NCBI GenBank assembly: GCA_963920665.1
Contig: OY987264.1
Span: 28,810,906 to 28,874,905 of the forward strand
Source of the DNA: Straminergon stramineum
Lineage: Eukaryota > Streptophyta > Bryopsida > Hypnales > Calliergonaceae
DNA: 64,000 bases
Direction: 5' to 3'
Shown here: piece by piece, positions 61,401-64,000 of the stretch
Layout: the number at the start of each line of letters is the position of its first letter
Position numbering within the stretch: position 1 is the first letter of the stretch
Program-made: the position numbers and the translations under genes
The notes under the pieces: generated by a model
What the model saw: only the letters and a program-made list of their open reading frames with translations
Told to the model about the DNA's origin: nothing
Database searches by the model: none

Positions 61401-61962
61401 GAATACACATCTTGCACTTGGATATCATTCGTTTTCCAATTTTATTTTTCTTATTGTGTGTCCTTCTTGTGCTCTTTTACTCTACTATGTTCAATTTTGA
61501 ATTATGGCTCTAGATTTGCGACAAATCTTTTATTTATCTTATAGTTTTTGAAATTTAATAATAAAGTGGTCCTTTAAACTAGACCATTTTTTCACTTGGT
61601 TTTGGTCCCAAAAGTACAAGACTTGTTTCTATACAACAGGAACTTAATGACCTTGAAAATGAGAACATGATGCCAACTAAAATGTTATGTATCCAAAAGA
61701 GCTAGTCAAAGCACAATTTTAGTTGTGGCAAAACATTGATTTCATTGAAATATTCTTTACTTTTATGTTAAAATAAATATTGCAATCTATGACTTGGATT
61801 GAAACTAAACTTTGTAGAGATGATAATTATAGGCTTGGCTTTCTACAAAATCCCATAGTGAATTTTGCCTAAAAATGACTCATCTTACTTTGAGCTTCAA
61901 CTCTTTGTAACTAACAAAATTAAAATCCAAAACACCTTGGAAATGGCTTAAAAATTTAAGGG

Positions 61963-62919
61963 TTAACTCACATGATGGAATCTTCCCTTGTTTTTTACTT
62001 TTGTTTTTTGCTTTCATGTTAAAAAAAAATCAAAAGATACAAATGTTTAAAGATGTACCAAATTTTAGAAAAAAATGCATTTGGGGACACATGTAACCAT
62101 AGGATCTTGTAGTACACTAGTTCAAAAAGATGTGGAAAAAATTTCAGAAATTTCCACCATCTAGATTGTAAGATATAAGCATTTGATTGGACAAGAATCC
62201 TTCTGTTTTGGCCTTGCAAAAAAATGGGCAGTTGCACTTCACAATGCTACATTTTTATTAAAAAAATTCCAGACTAGTGTTCGCTTCTTTGGATTCATTT
62301 TTCAAGGTAATTTGGCTATATGCTTGAAAAAATTCAGATCATTTGGAATTGTACAATGTATGGGAAAAAAATAGTAAATAGAAAGAACTAGAGAATGATT
62401 CAAATTACTAAATTGCTAAGAATTTAATTATGGAATTAAATAATGCCCATACCCATGGTCATAATGTTGTAATTAGTAGTCTACATCCTAAGATTTTATT
62501 TTTTTCCAAAATGTCAAATAAAAGACTTCAAAGTTTATTTTAGAATAGAGAATCTACAATTGCCCACAAACTAAAACTTGTCATAACTTTCATCTCATGA
62601 ATCAAAATGGAATGATTCAAAGCTTTCTATGTGTATATAAATCTAGAAAACCAATTTCAAATTTTTACTTTTAAAAAAAAGTGATATTTCAAGAATTTTT
62701 TGGGGCTGCTTGATTTGCCTGCCAAGCAATGAAAATGACAAATCATACAATAACTTTTAAACAATGTAATCAAAAGTTATGAAAATTACTAGGCCTTAAA
62801 GCTATTCCTCGGTTATATGTGTGAAAATTTCAAAGAAAAAGAATAAAAGCTTTGTTTGTAGTGAACTGCCTAAAATTGCTATACTGTCAAAAAATGCAGT
62901 TTGGGCATTTAGAGGTTAA
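61963..62919 (+). mobile_element. 0.96-kb TTAA-flanked element (family I), copy 6
   Basis: The right end is GGGCATTTAGAGGTTAA. The left end begins TTAACTCACATG and has lost most of the CCCCTAAAG terminus. Landmarks are in order: GTAACCATAGGATCTTGTAGTA, TTTCCACCATCTAGATTGTAAG, TTCAGATCATTTGGAATTGTAC, GTCTACATCCTAAGATTT and AAAATGGAATGATTCAAAG. Confidence 0.7.
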
Positions 62920-63712
62920 GAAATGAGTATTATTGAATCCTACACTATAAGACCCAAAGCCCTCCTACAAAATTAAATCTTTCATTAAATCAATCATTGT
63001 AGTCATAAAATAAGAAATTTGAAGTAGTGAAATAAAAGAACTTATTTATCTAAAGTGAAAACTTGATAATAAAAAAGACACAAAATACAAATATTGAATT
63101 GGATCTTAATTGATTGACAACCAAATTGAATGAGAAAAAAATGATTAGACTTTCAAAGAATATTTGATGCCATTGAACAAGCCTTCAACAATCATAAACA
63201 CTTCTTTATCCATAACTTCTCCTCATCATAATAGTAGCCTTCTCGAACTTTCAAAAAAACCAATCATAAGGTTTTTTGTACAAAGTTTTTGGCACATTCA
63301 ATAATCTTTGAATCATTGTTCAAAAATTTGAACACAATAATGTAGTTAGAAGGCAAAAAAGTGATGTGTAGCAACTAGGACTAAACAAAAGGGTTGAATG
63401 GTGAATGTCATTGACGCTTGAAGTATGAACAAATCTTATGATAATCATAAGGGGTGTGGATAGTTGCATAGAGACTTTATGCCCATAATTACCACAACTC
63501 TTTCAAATATGGTTAGAATTTAGGATTGTATAATAAACTTATCATTCAAGCTACAAAAATTTAGTCAAATTTTTCTTTAATCAAAATCTAATTATATTCC
63601 TCAAACATTAAGTAAAAATTATAGTAATAATCTTTAGATCTGAGTTAGTTCAAGTAATCTTCTTTTTTATATTGAAGAATATAGGTAGGATGCATGAGTG
63701 AAATCTCTTATA

Positions 63713-64000
63713 TAACCCTTGAGCACCCTTGGGAACCAAAAGTGTCCTCACATAGTTTAGAAGTCCAATTTGAAAGTGTTGTAACTTTTGCATCCAATGT
63801 CCAAATTCAATAAAACCTATTGGAAAATTTGTGTTCTCTCTTCCAGTTTGTGTGGAAAATTTTTAGATCAATTCTAGATGTATTGTTTTTTTGAAAGCCA
63901 TTTGAAGTTCTCAGGTTCAATTTGAGTTCACCAAATTGCATTTTGATGGTTGTAACTTTGGGGGCTTGTATTTCCTTCATCAAATGTTTGTTTTCAATAT
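63713..64000 (-). mobile_element. TTAA-type element (family II), copy 2, cut by window end
   Basis: It begins ATAACCCTTGAGCACCC. It then follows, in inverse orientation, the right part of 50580-51542: AAAAGTGTCCTCA, TTTTGCATCCAATGT, TAGATCAATTCTAGATGTATT, CAATTTGAGTTCACCAAATTGCATTT. The far end lies outside the window. Confidence 0.65.

Larger units (their letters stand above)
58500..64000. other. gene-free repeat-rich spacer
   Basis: No coding region is supported. Contents are a block of short phrases around CCTATATTATAGGTGTC (about 59,490-59,600), an (AT)n run near 60,094, a 0.96-kb TTAA element (61963-62919) and the start of a family II element at about 63,713. I see nothing definable in 58.5-59.4, 59.7-61.9 and 62.9-63.7 kb. 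No YbeY-type domain was found upstream of the HAD gene. Confidence 0.6.

Noticed and set aside
58500..64000. YbeY endoribonuclease domain expected upstream of the HAD domain
   Set aside because: No HGxxHLxGxDH-type motif or related exon was visible on the minus strand, so the YBEY architecture is not supported here.

Overview
This window is nuclear DNA of a land plant. Three of the five genes are split by canonical GT-AG introns, and the encoded proteins (exocyst SEC3, NatA catalytic subunit NAA10, mitochondrial gamma-carbonic anhydrase, eIF1A, a Cof-type HAD phosphatase) are closest, as I recall the families, to plant versions. Introns are mostly 80-500 bp and spacers are very AT-rich and full of old repeats. 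The lineage cannot be fixed from sequence alone; a bryophyte, fern or other plant with compact introns and repeat-rich spacers would fit. I see no organellar, bacterial or viral genes.

Layout. 1-12.2 kb: gene-free repeats, including a large foldback element, a TA-flanked MITE and a microsatellite-rich island with one orphan ORF. 12.3-22.1 kb (+): SEC3, 23 coding exons, 886 aa, complete. 22.1-25.9 kb: gene-free. 25.9-27.1 kb (-): intronless NAA10, 180 aa, with a decayed tandem copy of its 3' end behind it. 27.1-42.7 kb: repeats, including a 1.3-kb solo LTR with its target-site duplication. 42.7-43.2 kb (+): intronless eIF1A-like ORF with unusual substitutions. 44.8-47.6 kb (-): gamma-carbonic anhydrase, 5 exons, 268 aa, complete. 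51.8-58.5 kb (-): Cof-type HAD gene with all catalytic motifs, one in-frame stop and an unrecognised 335-codon 5' exon. 58.5-64 kb: gene-free repeats.

The genes form no pathway or operon. SEC3, NAA10 and gamma-CA are housekeeping genes, and each carries a TTAGGGTTT telo-box in the sense orientation 68-140 bp upstream of its ATG. The HAD gene and the eIF1A-like ORF have no such box and look degenerate or under weaker constraint.

The most unusual signal is in the spacers. At least three non-autonomous repeat families (about 0.93 kb, six copies; 0.96 kb, two copies; 0.23 kb, two copies) all end in TTAA followed by CCCYT inverted termini. No longer target duplication is visible. This resembles piggyBac-type termini, which would be notable in a plant genome. 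Other observations are a stop-free, frame-preserving 120-nt intron in SEC3 (exitron candidate), a bypassable nonsense codon in the HAD gene, and several miniature hairpin elements.
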